Shown piece by piece: positions 49,753-58,778 of a stretch of 64,000 nt of DNA. The translations under genes and the position numbers were made by a program. The DNA is taken from NCBI GenBank assembly GCA_963754045.1, contig CAVWEN010000002.1, positions 1,116,001 to 1,180,000 on the forward strand. The letters run 5' to 3'. The stretch is from JALZKA01 sp963754045 (GTDB lineage: Bacteria; Actinomycetota; Thermoleophilia; Solirubrobacterales; 70-9). The notes under the pieces are model-generated. The model saw only the letters and a program-made list of their open reading frames with translations. It made no database searches and was not told the DNA's origin. The stretch's first letter is position 1, and each line of letters starts with the position of its first letter.

Positions 49753-51660
49753 TCAGGGAGCCTGAGTGCGAAGCCGCTCGGCGAGCGTGAGCGCACGAGC
49801 GGCGCCAGCGTCGTCACCTGACTCTTTCAAGGATCGGCTGAGCAGCCCGGCATGGAGCCAATTGGTCGGCTCGCGTGCCAAAGCCCGCCGAGCGTCCCGT
49901 CGGGCTTGCTCCGGTCGGTCGCGCTCAAGCAAGATCGTTGCTCTTAACGCATATGGACTAGCAGCCCAGGGCTCGGCGTCGACCGCCTCGTCGACCGTAC
50001 GCTGTGCCTTGCCGAGCTGCCCGATCTCGAGGGACTCCAGACTTGCACGAATGCGCTCGGTGGCGACAACGGCCGGCACTTGGAGCGCTCCCGCGGCCAC
50101 GCAGGTGATTGTCAGCGCGGTGCGTGCCAGGGCCTGCCTGGCCCCCTTTGACCGCTTGCGGCCAAAGGTTGGGGATGCGGCGGCGACCGAGCCGGCGAGC
50201 AGCGCAACTGTCGTCGTCGCGGTGGATTCCCAGATCCAGTCGATTCCCGCATGGAAGAGAAACACCACGTAAGCGGCGACGAGCGCCCCCCGCAGGGCTC
50301 GATCGTCGGCGCACCGCGAGTCGGCGAGAGTGCGAATTGCGGCGTAGAGCAGCGAGCCCAGCGCCGCCAGCAGCACCACCAACCCCACCAGTCCAAGCTC
50401 TGCCAGTGTCTCTAGGTACAGGGAATGGGCGTCCCGGACGCGCTCGCCTTCGAGAACGTCTCGGGCGTACCACAGGTCGAACGTCCCTGGGCCGCGACCG
50501 ACGAGAGGCTCCGAGCCGAATGCGCGCGTCGCGGAGCCCCAGATCTCGTCACGGGATCCCTCGAGAGAGGTGAGGCGAGCACTGGAGTCTTCCTCGATCG
50601 CGGGATAGCCCGGAGACGTGAGCTGCTCGCCCGCTGTGTCGGCGACCCCGGGGACAACAAGCACCCCTGTGATTGCGATGCCGACGGCACCGGCGAGGGC
50701 CAGGGCTTGCGTCAGTCGCGGTCCCGGCCGAGGAATCTTCCGCCGCCGGGTTGCGGTCCATGCGCTGAGCAACGCGCATCCCCCAGCGGCTGCCATCAGC
50801 GCCAGTGCCACCAATGCGGCGCCGGCGTCGCCGATGCCCTGGGCGATTTCGGGGTGACCGCGCACAACCATGATCGCTGCGGCGGCAGCCGCCGCCGCCG
50901 CGATCGCGTGCACCACGAATACCCCTCGGCGACGCACCACGAGCAGACCCGTGAGGATGCCCACGCCCAAGACCAGGAAGCCCCCGCGCGAGTAGGTCAA
51001 ATAGATAGTGCATGCAGCGATCGGCACGGCCGCAAGGGCGACTGCCCGGGTCGCCCTGCCCTCGAACTCGGAACTCAGGACGAGTCCCAGGACAGCCGCC
51101 ATCGCAGCCCAGGAGGCGAGGGCGTTCCAGTACTCGAGCGGATAGGCGAGCCGGTCGGATGCGAAGGACGGACCGCTGACGAGTACGCCGGGGAGGATGC
51201 GACTGAGCAGTGCGAGCGCCGGTAGCGTGAGCAGGCCGGCCGCGACGCCTGCGGCTGCCGCCCTCCACCCGTGCCGGTCCACGGCCAGAAGCGCTAGGGC
51301 GATCACGCCTCCATACCCAAGCACGCGATTTAGTTCGCTGAAGGTGCGCTCCGCGCTTTCCGTCCAGATCAGGCTCGCCGCCGTCCAGGCCACAAGCGCC
51401 GCGAACGCCGCCAGCGGGAGGCTGCGCGTGGACGCGCCGCCGCGGGGGATGACGCCGAATGCCACACCCAGCGCCAGTGCCCACCACAGCCCAATCGTCG
51501 CCTGTCCGCGGAAGACGCTGTCGAGCCCGCCCCCGTTGAAAGCGACAAACAAAGGGATCACCGCTCCGGCGAGGAACGGGACTACGTTGCCCCACGAGTC
51601 CGGGGAGGTCCGACGCGAGGATGGGTCAGTATCGTCTTGAATCTTCACCGAGTGGCGCAA
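49753..51660 (-). CDS. O-antigen ligase/Wzy-like polymerase with C-terminal TPR region
   Basis: 635 residues from TTG 51660 (GTG 51648 is an alternative). About twelve hydrophobic helices up to residue 520, with the Wzy_C-type loop ARLTSLEGSRDEIWGSATRA, then VGRGPGTFDLWYARDVLEG and VRDAHSLYLETLAELGLVGL, the conserved HN/HS..ELG region of ligase/polymerase proteins. The last 110 residues form TPR-like helices (GQLGKAQRTVDEAVDAEPWA, LAREPTNWLHAGLLSRSLKE). It should link repeat units of the surface polysaccharide on the outer face of the membrane. It is 16 bases upstream of the kinase gene, same direction. Confidence 0.88.
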   Translation of the reverse strand: MRHSVKIQDDTDPSSRRTSPDSWGNVVPFLAGAVIPLFVAFNGGGLDSVFRGQATIGLWWALALGVAFGVIPRGGASTRSLPLAAFAALVAWTAASLIWTESAERTFSELNRVLGYGGVIALALLAVDRHGWRAAAAGVAAGLLTLPALALLSRILPGVLVSGPSFASDRLAYPLEYWNALASWAAMAAVLGLVLSSEFEGRATRAVALAAVPIAACTIYLTYSRGGFLVLGVGILTGLLVVRRRGVFVVHAIAAAAAAAAAIMVVRGHPEIAQGIGDAGAALVALALMAAAGGCALLSAWTATRRRKIPRPGPRLTQALALAGAVGIAITGVLVVPGVADTAGEQLTSPGYPAIEEDSSARLTSLEGSRDEIWGSATRAFGSEPLVGRGPGTFDLWYARDVLEGERVRDAHSLYLETLAELGLVGLVVLLAALGSLLYAAIRTLADSRCADDRALRGALVAAYVVFLFHAGIDWIWESTATTTVALLAGSVAAASPTFGRKRSKGARQALARTALTITCVAAGALQVPAVVATERIRASLESLEIGQLGKAQRTVDEAVDAEPWAASPYALRATILLERDRPEQARRDARRALAREPTNWLHAGLLSRSLKESGDDAGAARALTLAERLRTQAP

Positions 51661-51761
51661 CCTACGTACTTCCGTCCGCTACCTCGATATAGTTTTCGAG
51701 CGCGGGGTCCTTCGGCTAGAGGTCAATTGAACCGATAGCTTCGACAACAGCAAGTAGAAAA

Positions 51762-52169
51762 ATGACTTTCACACTGACATCCAGGCGATTTCTCGGACCG
51801 GTTGCGGCGGCTATTGCCCTGCTGGCTGCCACATTTGTCCTGGCAATTCCCGGTTCGGCCGCCGCGGGCCAGCCCGCCATATGCGCGCAGTACCCGGACT
51901 TGCCGCAATGTGAGGAAGACGACGCCGGCGGCGGCGGCAACGAGAACGAGAACGACGGCGACGGCGACGGCGACGATCCCGTGGGCGGCGGCGGGGGTAC
52001 CGGCAACGCCGATGGCGGTGACCTGCCTTTCACTGGCTATCCGCTCACTCCGCTGCTCGCCCTGCTGCTCGCACTCTTGGTAGCCGGGATGGCGATTCGC
52101 GCCTACCTCATCGTGCGCGACCGACTCCGGGTCGATTCCGCGGTCGACTCGCACTTCGGCGACCTCTAG
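51762..52169 (+). CDS. Small exported protein with LPFTG sorting-like motif
   Basis: 135 residues. Signal peptide about 1-35 (VLAIPGSAAAG), a short region with two Cys (AICAQYPDLPQCEED), an Asp/Asn/Gly-rich stretch (ENENDGDGDGDD), then DLPFTG at about 87-92, a membrane helix (PLTPLLALLLALLVAGMAI) and a 24-residue tail beginning RAYLIVRDRLR. LPxTG plus helix plus basic residues is the layout of sortase substrates, but the tail is longer than usual. No sortase gene is in the window. It stands between the divergent polymerase and the sugar transferase genes. Its leader is AT-rich (TAGCTT at 51735). Confidence 0.75.
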   Translation: MTFTLTSRRFLGPVAAAIALLAATFVLAIPGSAAAGQPAICAQYPDLPQCEEDDAGGGGNENENDGDGDGDDPVGGGGGTGNADGGDLPFTGYPLTPLLALLLALLVAGMAIRAYLIVRDRLRVDSAVDSHFGDL

Positions 52170-52221
52170 AGCGCCTCTCAGTAGCGCTCGGTCGCTCGAT
52201 CGTCTGGCGCTGGCTGACGTC

Positions 52222-52235
52222 TAGCGCATGCGCTA
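52222..52235. promoter_or_regulatory. 14-bp perfect palindrome upstream of the sugar transferase gene
   Basis: TAGCGCATGCGCTA is a perfect palindrome, 53 bases before the GTG at 52288 and 53 bases after the LPFTG gene. It could be a regulator binding site or, as a short hairpin, part of a terminator. Not resolved. Confidence 0.4.
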
Positions 52236-52287
52236 CGCGCCCCAACTAAACTCCAAACTGGCTAGCAGGCCAGGGGATTCGATTTGA

Positions 52288-53772
52288 GTGACCACCGGTT
52301 CATCTGAAACGCGCGCAGCCGCAGGCGGAGACGCTATCTCGGACGCTCCATCACTCGACGCGTGGCTCGCTGGGGATCCGCGCGCCGAAGCCGACTTGTC
52401 GGATCGCAAGCGACCGGCGGAGGGCCGAAGGTCGGACGCCAGACAGGCCCGCGACTCATTCGGCCGACGAGCGCTTGCCCTGGCCGACGCGCTTGCCCTG
52501 AGCCTCGCACTAGGAACAGCTGCTGCGCTCACGGGTGGAGCAACTCTGCGACCCACAGCGTTGGGCGCGATCGCAATATTCATCATCGCCGCGAAGGCGA
52601 TGGGCCTCTACGACCGCGACCAGCATCTACTTCACCGGACAACGCTCGACGAAGTCCCTCAGATTTTCAGCGTCGCGACTCTCGCGACTCTCTCGATTGC
52701 CCTGGGCGGCGATCTGTTGATGGGCGCCACGCCGGTGAACGTAAGCGTGGTCGGAGCATGGGCGGTTCTGCTGCTGGCGATGATCTCGCTGCGCGCGATT
52801 GCGCGGTGGATCACCCATGTCATCTCTCCCGCCGAACGCTGCCTGGTCATCGGAACGCCGGCTGATGGGGAGTACGTGCGGGAGCAGTTGGCGCTGACTC
52901 ACTCCGTAAAGGCGGATTTGGTGGGCACGATGAGCGCCGAGGTCTGGGCGACCGGTGGCTCCGTTCTCGAGCCTGCCGCAATCGACAGAGTCATCCTCGC
53001 GGCCCAGCCGGAACGGAGGGATGACCTGCTGTTCATCATCCGGCGACTGAAGGCATTTGGCATGAAGGTCAGCGTCTTGCCGGAAGCATCCAGAATGGCC
53101 GGATCATCGGTGGAGCTCGATCACCTGGCTGGCATGACGCTCCTGGGGATGCGTCGCTTCGAGTTCACACGGTCTTCGCGGGCGATCAAGCGCACCTTCG
53201 ACATTGCCGGATCCGGGACTGCGCTCATCCTCCTTGCTCCGGTCATGGCATTCGTGGCGCTGGTGGTGAAGCTAGAATCGCCCGGCCCGGTTTTCTTCTC
53301 GCAAACCCGGATCGGGCGCAACGGACATCCGTTCAAGATGCTCAAGTTCCGGAGCATGGTGCTCGAGGCCGAGGAGCGAAAGGGCGACGTCCGGCACCTG
53401 AATGAAGGAGCTGCGGGGCTGTTCAAGATCGCGGCGGATCCCAGGATCACGCGGGTTGGTCGCCTGCTGCGCGCGTACCAGATCGACGAGTTGCCCCAGC
53501 TGCTCAATGTGTTGGTTGGGCGGATGAGCCTTGTCGGGCCGCGGCCACTGATTCCCGAGGAGGATCGGATGATCGAGGGCTGGTATCGGCGACGTTTGGA
53601 CGTGCCACCGGGGATCACCGGCCACTGGCAGGTGCTCGGATCCTCCCAGCGAATCCCGTTGTCTGAGATGGTCAAGCTCGATTACCTCTATGTCGCGAAC
53701 TGGTCCCTGTGGGGCGACGTGCGGCTGGTGCTGCGCACGATCCCGTTTATCGTCGGTCGTCGCGGGCTCTAG
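52288..53772 (+). CDS. Exopolysaccharide polyprenyl glycosylphosphotransferase (WbaP/WcaJ-like)
   Basis: 494 residues. N-terminal cytosolic tail, four membrane helices (about 50-145), a nucleotide-fold region, then the bacterial sugar transferase domain: KRTFDIAGSGTALILLAPVM near 300, SPGPVFFSQTRIGRNGHPFK, LKFRSM, and QIDELPQLLNVLVGRMSLVG near 393 with PRPLIPEED after it. It transfers a sugar-1-phosphate to undecaprenyl phosphate, the first step of repeat-unit assembly. The GTG start has AGGGGA about 13 bases upstream. It begins the plus-strand part of the locus. Confidence 0.93.
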   Translation: MTTGSSETRAAAGGDAISDAPSLDAWLAGDPRAEADLSDRKRPAEGRRSDARQARDSFGRRALALADALALSLALGTAAALTGGATLRPTALGAIAIFIIAAKAMGLYDRDQHLLHRTTLDEVPQIFSVATLATLSIALGGDLLMGATPVNVSVVGAWAVLLLAMISLRAIARWITHVISPAERCLVIGTPADGEYVREQLALTHSVKADLVGTMSAEVWATGGSVLEPAAIDRVILAAQPERRDDLLFIIRRLKAFGMKVSVLPEASRMAGSSVELDHLAGMTLLGMRRFEFTRSSRAIKRTFDIAGSGTALILLAPVMAFVALVVKLESPGPVFFSQTRIGRNGHPFKMLKFRSMVLEAEERKGDVRHLNEGAAGLFKIAADPRITRVGRLLRAYQIDELPQLLNVLVGRMSLVGPRPLIPEEDRMIEGWYRRRLDVPPGITGHWQVLGSSQRIPLSEMVKLDYLYVANWSLWGDVRLVLRTIPFIVGRRGL

Positions 53773-53778
53773 ACGAAC

Positions 53779-54912
53779 TTGCGGTTTGCCCCCGTGCGCG
53801 TAGCGATCGTGCACGACAAGCTCTGGCAGTTCGGCGGCAGCGAAAGGGTCGCGCTCGCGATGCGCAAGGTCTGGCCGTCAGCAGATCTCTACACCAGTAC
53901 CTACGACCCTCAGATCGTCGCCCGGCATGGGTTCGGGAGTGTGCAAGCCACGTTCCTGCAGCGTGCGCCGCTGCTCGATCGCTCCAACCATTACTTCCTG
54001 CCTTGCTACGACCGAGCATTCAGGGCGCTCGACCTGAGCGGTTACGACCTCGTGGTCAGCTCGTCGGCGATGTTTGCGAAGAGCGTTCGCCCGCCGGAGG
54101 GAGTCCCGCATCTCTGCTATTGCCACACCCCGGTTCGCTTTCTCTGGGATCTTCGCGACTCGGCGGTCTCCGAGCTACCGCGCTCGGCGCCAGTGCGTGG
54201 CCTCGTGGCGGCCGCTGCGCATTGGTTGCGGCGAGTCGATCTGCGGGCGGCAGATCGTGTGACCTCGTTCGTTGCCAACTCGGGTCACGTAGCCGAACGC
54301 ATCCGTAGGTACTACGGCCGTGAGGCCGGAGTCATTCATCCGCCGGTCGAGGTGGGCCGACTCCATCGCGATTTCGAGCAAAAGGAGTACGTGCTCGCCT
54401 TGGCACGTCTGTTCCCTTACAAGCGCGTCGATGTGGTGATCGAAGCATGCAACCGGCTCGGCCTGCCGCTAATAGTCGTCGGCGAGGGGACCGATCGCAA
54501 GAGGCTCGAGGCGCTTGCAGGTCCGACCATCGACTTTCGTGGCTGGGTGAGCGAGGCCGAGAAGGAAGAGCTCGTCGGTTCCGCGCGGGTTCTCGTTGCT
54601 CCGCAGATCGAGGATTTCGGCATCGCAACGGTGGAGGCAATCGCGTCGGGTACGCCGGTTCTCGCGCTCCGGGCGGGCGGGGCGCTCGACATCGTCGAGG
54701 ATGGCGTCAACGGGAAATTCTTCGACGAGCAAAGCAGCGAAGCGCTCGCGGCAGCACTGGAGTCGTTCGATCCCGCGGCATATGACGTCGCCAGGCTTCG
54801 AGCCAGCGTGGCCCAGTTCGAGGCATCGCGCTTTGAGTTCGAGCTCCGCAACGAGGGTGAGCGATTGCTCGCGAACGGGAAGGGCCGGTGGGCGCCGCCT
54901 AGCGAGGCTTGA
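53779..54912 (+). CDS. Glycosyltransferase family 4
   Basis: 377 residues from TTG 53779; a GTG at 53794 gives VRVAIVHDKLWQFGGSERVA and is as likely. GT-B fold with HTPVRFLWDLRD in the acceptor domain and the donor motif PQIEDFGIATVEAIASGTPV near 277, containing the E-x7-E pair. It follows the sugar transferase by 6 bases, so it may add the second sugar. Similar in layout to the GT4 at 47084. Confidence 0.88.
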   Translation: MRFAPVRVAIVHDKLWQFGGSERVALAMRKVWPSADLYTSTYDPQIVARHGFGSVQATFLQRAPLLDRSNHYFLPCYDRAFRALDLSGYDLVVSSSAMFAKSVRPPEGVPHLCYCHTPVRFLWDLRDSAVSELPRSAPVRGLVAAAAHWLRRVDLRAADRVTSFVANSGHVAERIRRYYGREAGVIHPPVEVGRLHRDFEQKEYVLALARLFPYKRVDVVIEACNRLGLPLIVVGEGTDRKRLEALAGPTIDFRGWVSEAEKEELVGSARVLVAPQIEDFGIATVEAIASGTPVLALRAGGALDIVEDGVNGKFFDEQSSEALAAALESFDPAAYDVARLRASVAQFEASRFEFELRNEGERLLANGKGRWAPPSEA

Positions 54913-54940
54913 GAGGGCCCCATAGCCCGCGACCCCGGCG

Positions 54941-56065
54941 TCAGCGACCAATTCGCCCGTAGATCGCAGCGAGATTTCGAGCTTGGCGCTCGATGTTGAA
55001 GTGCTCGTTTACCCGCGATCTCGCGGCCTGTCCGAGCGAAACCCGAAGCCGCCGATCGCCGCAGAGATTCCTCACTGCGGCGAACAGGGACGTGGGATCG
55101 TCGGCGGGCACCAGAATTCCGCTTCCGTCGGCGAGTTGCTCAGGGATTCCGTCAACATGAGTCCCGATCACTGGCAGCCCCGAGGACATCGCCTCGAGCA
55201 CGACGATCGGAAAGGGATCGATCCGGCTGGGAAGCACGAAGATGTCCCACGAAGCGAGGGTTTCCTCGACATCGGCGTGGGTCGAATACGAGACGCCGCC
55301 CTCTCTTGCATCGGCGAGTACCGCTTCCGCCCAGTCGGCCTCGAGCGGATCTGTCGGAGCGCCCACGATGTGAAACCTCGCGTCAAGCGCTGCCTCGCCA
55401 GCCCTCCTGGCAACATCGACGAAGAGGTCAGTTCCCTTCCGCCTGGCGATCACGCCAATCGTGCCTACGTTTGCCGCTCCCGACCGGCGATCACGTGCGG
55501 GAACACTCGGATACGGCCGGACACACTCGTGCACGAGTGCGGCAGCGCTTCCCGAAATCGAAAGCGCTGATGCTCCGGCTGTGGACACGCCCACGACCTC
55601 GTGTCCCACCCTGTGCATAAGGCTGCGAGCCAAGCGATGCTTTCGGCCTTGCTTGACCATCTCGTGGACGTGGAACACCACCGGAACACGGCGGGCGCGG
55701 GCGACCAGGGCCTCGTCGAGGGTGTACATGGAGTTGCAGTGGACCACCGTGGGACGGATCTCGCGAATCAAATTGTCCAGAGCGCGGTAATAGCGGGGTG
55801 CCCGTGCGACGCGCCGCGCTATCCCGGGCGAAATTCGCATCGCACGGAGGCTGTATCCCGCGATCGGGCGCGGCTGACCATGCCCGTCCAAGCCGCGAGC
55901 TTTGACTTCGTTGTACAGCTCGCTCGGCCTCGGCGCCCAAACCGTCATCCGCCAGCCAAGTTCCTCCAGGTAAGGGATCGCGCGCAGCACCGAAAGCGAG
56001 GCGCCCCCGACCTCCTCCCCGTGCAGGACGATCAGCACCCGTCGCCCAACGTCCTCCCGGGTCAT
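54941..56065 (-). CDS. Glycosyltransferase family 4
   Basis: 374 residues. RRVLIVLHGEEVGGASLSVL at the start, LVHECVRPYPSVPARDR near the interdomain linker, and the donor-site motif PSRIDPFPIVVLEAMSSGLP near 273. GT-B fold, retaining. It overlaps the upstream GT4 gene by 4 bases (ATGA) in a three-gene minus-strand unit with a Wzy-like gene first. Sugar specificity cannot be read. Confidence 0.87.
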   Translation of the reverse strand: MTREDVGRRVLIVLHGEEVGGASLSVLRAIPYLEELGWRMTVWAPRPSELYNEVKARGLDGHGQPRPIAGYSLRAMRISPGIARRVARAPRYYRALDNLIREIRPTVVHCNSMYTLDEALVARARRVPVVFHVHEMVKQGRKHRLARSLMHRVGHEVVGVSTAGASALSISGSAAALVHECVRPYPSVPARDRRSGAANVGTIGVIARRKGTDLFVDVARRAGEAALDARFHIVGAPTDPLEADWAEAVLADAREGGVSYSTHADVEETLASWDIFVLPSRIDPFPIVVLEAMSSGLPVIGTHVDGIPEQLADGSGILVPADDPTSLFAAVRNLCGDRRLRVSLGQAARSRVNEHFNIERQARNLAAIYGRIGR

Positions 56066-57234
56066 CGCTGGCGTGCCCTGTGCTCGATTGCGATCGAATA
56101 GGCCTGCGCATGGAGATCGGCGAGGCGCTCGAGGTTGAAGGCGCGCGCAGCCCGCGTGCGCCCGTTCTCTGCAAACGCCGCGCGCCGTTCGCCGTCGTCC
56201 ACCAGGTCGCGGAGCGCGGCGACGATCGCGTCGGTGTCGAGCGGCGGGACGATCGTACCGGTGACGCCATCGGCGACGAGCTCGCGCACGGCGCCGACAT
56301 CGGTAGCCACAACCGCCTTTTCGCAGGTCATCGCCTCGAGGATCACGGTCGGCATGCCCTCGGAGCGAGGAACCGACGTCATCAGCAGCAGATCGAATGC
56401 TTGGATCAAACGATCGACATCTGGCCCCGGATCAACTACCGATACGACATCGGTGAGCCCGCGGCGATCGATCTCGGCCCGCAGATCGGCCTCGTACCCG
56501 GCGTGTGCAGGGCTGCTGCCGCCGAGGATCCGGAAGCGGGCGTCCGGATGCGTTTCATGGATACGACTCGCGGCGTTCACGGTGTACTCATGGCCCTTCT
56601 GAGGGTTGAGGACGCCAATGCTCCCAATCAGTACCTGGTTGGGCTCGACCCGGAGCTCTCGGCGAGCGACTGCCCGGCGTCCTGCATCTGGCTCAAAGCG
56701 GTCCTGCTCAACCGGTGGAAAGACGACGATCAGCCGCTCGCCCAAGCGCTGCGCGCCGGGATGGACCCGGGCGAGCTCGACTCCCCAGGTAGTCATGGCG
56801 TCGGCGAGCCTCACCACCCCTGGCATGACCGCGCGCCGGAGCGCCATGGGCGCGCGTGTGTCGAACAGCTGCCAGACCGAGGCCGCGCCGGATCGACGCG
56901 CAGCGATTGCCCCGTGGGGATTGGTCGCGCCGTGCGACTGGACGATGTCGATGCCGTGCTCGGCGATCAGTCGCTCGAGCCTGCGGACATCAGGCAAAGC
57001 GGTTGCGAGGAAGCGCAGCTGGGTGCGGGGGTCGGGCGTTGCGCGCAGCCGGTGCAGCGGCACCCGAACGGTCTCGGTCCCCGCGGCTCGCAGACGGTCG
57101 GCCGCGTCATGAGCCTCCTCTGGAAGCGCGACGACGGTCTCGATTCCGTGCGCCCGCAACGGGCCATCGAGAACGCGCGCCTGGTTGTGGGCGCCGCCGA
57201 ACGCGGGACCGTGGATCACGGACAGAAGGCGCAA
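56062..57234 (-). CDS. Glycosyltransferase family 4
   Basis: 390 residues from TTG 57234, two bases after the stop of the Wzy-like gene. LRLLSVIHGPAFGGAHNQAR is the N-terminal strand and glycine loop; IGSIGVLNPQKGHEYTVNAA and TSVPRSEGMPTVILEAMTCE near 295 are the donor-binding motifs. The frame is open upstream to 57951 but that part is antisense or out of frame with the Wzy-like gene, so the TTG is preferred. Confidence 0.87.
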   Translation of the reverse strand: MRLLSVIHGPAFGGAHNQARVLDGPLRAHGIETVVALPEEAHDAADRLRAAGTETVRVPLHRLRATPDPRTQLRFLATALPDVRRLERLIAEHGIDIVQSHGATNPHGAIAARRSGAASVWQLFDTRAPMALRRAVMPGVVRLADAMTTWGVELARVHPGAQRLGERLIVVFPPVEQDRFEPDAGRRAVARRELRVEPNQVLIGSIGVLNPQKGHEYTVNAASRIHETHPDARFRILGGSSPAHAGYEADLRAEIDRRGLTDVVSVVDPGPDVDRLIQAFDLLLMTSVPRSEGMPTVILEAMTCEKAVVATDVGAVRELVADGVTGTIVPPLDTDAIVAALRDLVDDGERRAAFAENGRTRAARAFNLERLADLHAQAYSIAIEHRARQR

Positions 57235-57236
57235 GC

Positions 57237-58751
57237 TCAGGCGGCGTCGGAGTCGGGGTCGTTTTCCGCAGACACGAAGACGAAGGGTGCGGCCCCGAGC
57301 CCGATCAGGACCCAGGCGAAAAGCGCGGGGATCCCTTCGATGTAGGTGGACCCGTAGTAAAGGACGATTTGGGAGACGAGCGTGCCGCAACCGGCGATGC
57401 CGAGGGCCGCGCGCCACGGGTCCGCTGTTGCTGCCGTCCGCCGGGCGAGCCCGCCCAGCAAAGCCAACAGGCCGGCGACGAACAGCCCCAGGATCGGCCA
57501 CCCCTGCTCGAGCCCGACCTTGAGGTAAGAGGAGTCCACGTTCACCGGACCGGCCAGGTTCTGCGAGTTTTCGAGAACCCCAGCGGTGCCGACCGTTCCC
57601 AACCCGTGTCCGAGTGGCTTTCGGTTGATGTCCTCGATCGCTTGCTCCCACCGCGCCGTGCGCTCCTGGTAGGCGTAGTCGTCCCCCGGGGAGAGCAGAT
57701 TCTCGAGCCGCGCGGTCGAAGAATCCGAGTCCGCGACGGTTGCGAAGTACCCGACCAAACTCAGGGCGAGCACTCCGACGAGCGCGGTCAGGCCGATGGC
57801 CAGTCGCGGGCCCTTGAATGCCCGAGCGACCTGGAACAACAGGAAGACGAATGCCATCCCCGCCGCGCCGCCGACCATGCCCGAGCGAATGTCCGACGCG
57901 AGCACCGCGAAGGCACAAAGGCCCAGGCCGAGCACCGCCACCCAGCGCCACCGGCCGGTCCAGCCGAGCCCGAGTCCGAGCAGGAAGGGCAGCGCGGCTG
58001 CGCCCCAGGCTGCCAGCTGCTGCGGTCCCAGGAACGAGCCGAAGAAGCGGATCTGCTCGCTTGCCCTAACGCCCGTCGACTGCCGGGCCAGCAGCAGCTC
58101 GTCGGCCGAGGAGCCAACGATCTTCCGAAACACCGCGTACGTCCCGACCGCGACGGCGATGACCACGATGGCCCTCACGGCGCGCCGCAGCGTCGCCGGC
58201 GGCCATGGGGCGATCGCGAGCAGCAGGAACGCTGACATGTACCACCCACCGAGCTTGAACCCGCTGAACGCCGCGCTCGTGTTCTCCGCTGCGAGGATGC
58301 CAACAGCCGTCACGAGCAGATACAGCGCCGGAATCGCGAGTCCGGGCCAGAACCAGAGGCGGCCCTTCGCGCGACCGGTTGCATAACAAATAGCTACGGC
58401 GATCCAGAGGCAGAGGAGGAGGGATTGGGCAAGGCTCTCGGCGGGGATACCGGCGTGGGCGATGAGGGTGCCGATGAAGCCGGAGAGGAGAACGATGACG
58501 GCGATCGTGGCGGCTGGCCTCGCGAGGCAGAACATCGCCCCGAGCAGTGCCGACGGCACTGCGATCGTCCAGTACGGGGCTCCGGCATAGCGGAGAAGCA
58601 GAATGACCGCGAGGCCCGCAACCGCGAGGGTCGCCGCGCCTCCGGAAGCCTGAAGCCTCTGCCGGCTGCGGTCGGCGGAGTCGCCTGCCTTCGCGCCGAG
58701 CGGACCCGCTGGCGGCCCGGCTGGAACGGGTTGCGTGATGCGGCGTGCGAT
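57237..58751 (-). CDS. O-antigen ligase/Wzy-like polymerase with probable AUC start codon
   Basis: 504 residues if started at ATC 58751; the first conventional start, GTG 58559, would give 440. Between them the frame stays open and codes a charged tail and a complete membrane helix (ATLAVAGLAVILLLRYAG), which looks like true first-helix sequence. No ATG, GTG or TTG lies in that stretch, and a minus-strand -10-like TACCCT ends 7 bases before the ATC. About eleven to twelve helices in total, with the ligase-type outer loop ARLENLLSPGDDYAYQERTA and NRKPLGHGLGTVGTAGVLEN. Second polymerase/ligase of the locus; it heads the minus-strand unit with two GT4 genes. Confidence 0.8.
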   Translation of the reverse strand: MARRITQPVPAGPPAGPLGAKAGDSADRSRQRLQASGGAATLAVAGLAVILLLRYAGAPYWTIAVPSALLGAMFCLARPAATIAVIVLLSGFIGTLIAHAGIPAESLAQSLLLCLWIAVAICYATGRAKGRLWFWPGLAIPALYLLVTAVGILAAENTSAAFSGFKLGGWYMSAFLLLAIAPWPPATLRRAVRAIVVIAVAVGTYAVFRKIVGSSADELLLARQSTGVRASEQIRFFGSFLGPQQLAAWGAAALPFLLGLGLGWTGRWRWVAVLGLGLCAFAVLASDIRSGMVGGAAGMAFVFLLFQVARAFKGPRLAIGLTALVGVLALSLVGYFATVADSDSSTARLENLLSPGDDYAYQERTARWEQAIEDINRKPLGHGLGTVGTAGVLENSQNLAGPVNVDSSYLKVGLEQGWPILGLFVAGLLALLGGLARRTAATADPWRAALGIAGCGTLVSQIVLYYGSTYIEGIPALFAWVLIGLGAAPFVFVSAENDPDSDAA

Positions 58752-58758
58752 GGCCGTG

Positions 58759-58772
58759 AGGGTACCTATGAT
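58759..58772. promoter_or_regulatory. Divergent -10 elements for Wzy-like gene and GT2-GT4 gene
   Basis: Plus-strand TATGAT (58767-58772) ends 6 bases before ATG 58779. Minus-strand TACCCT (58764-58759) ends 7 bases before the ATC at 58751. The start codons are 27 bases apart, so both messages appear leaderless and the two promoter sites nearly abut. Confidence 0.6.
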
Positions 58773-58778
58773 CGGGCG

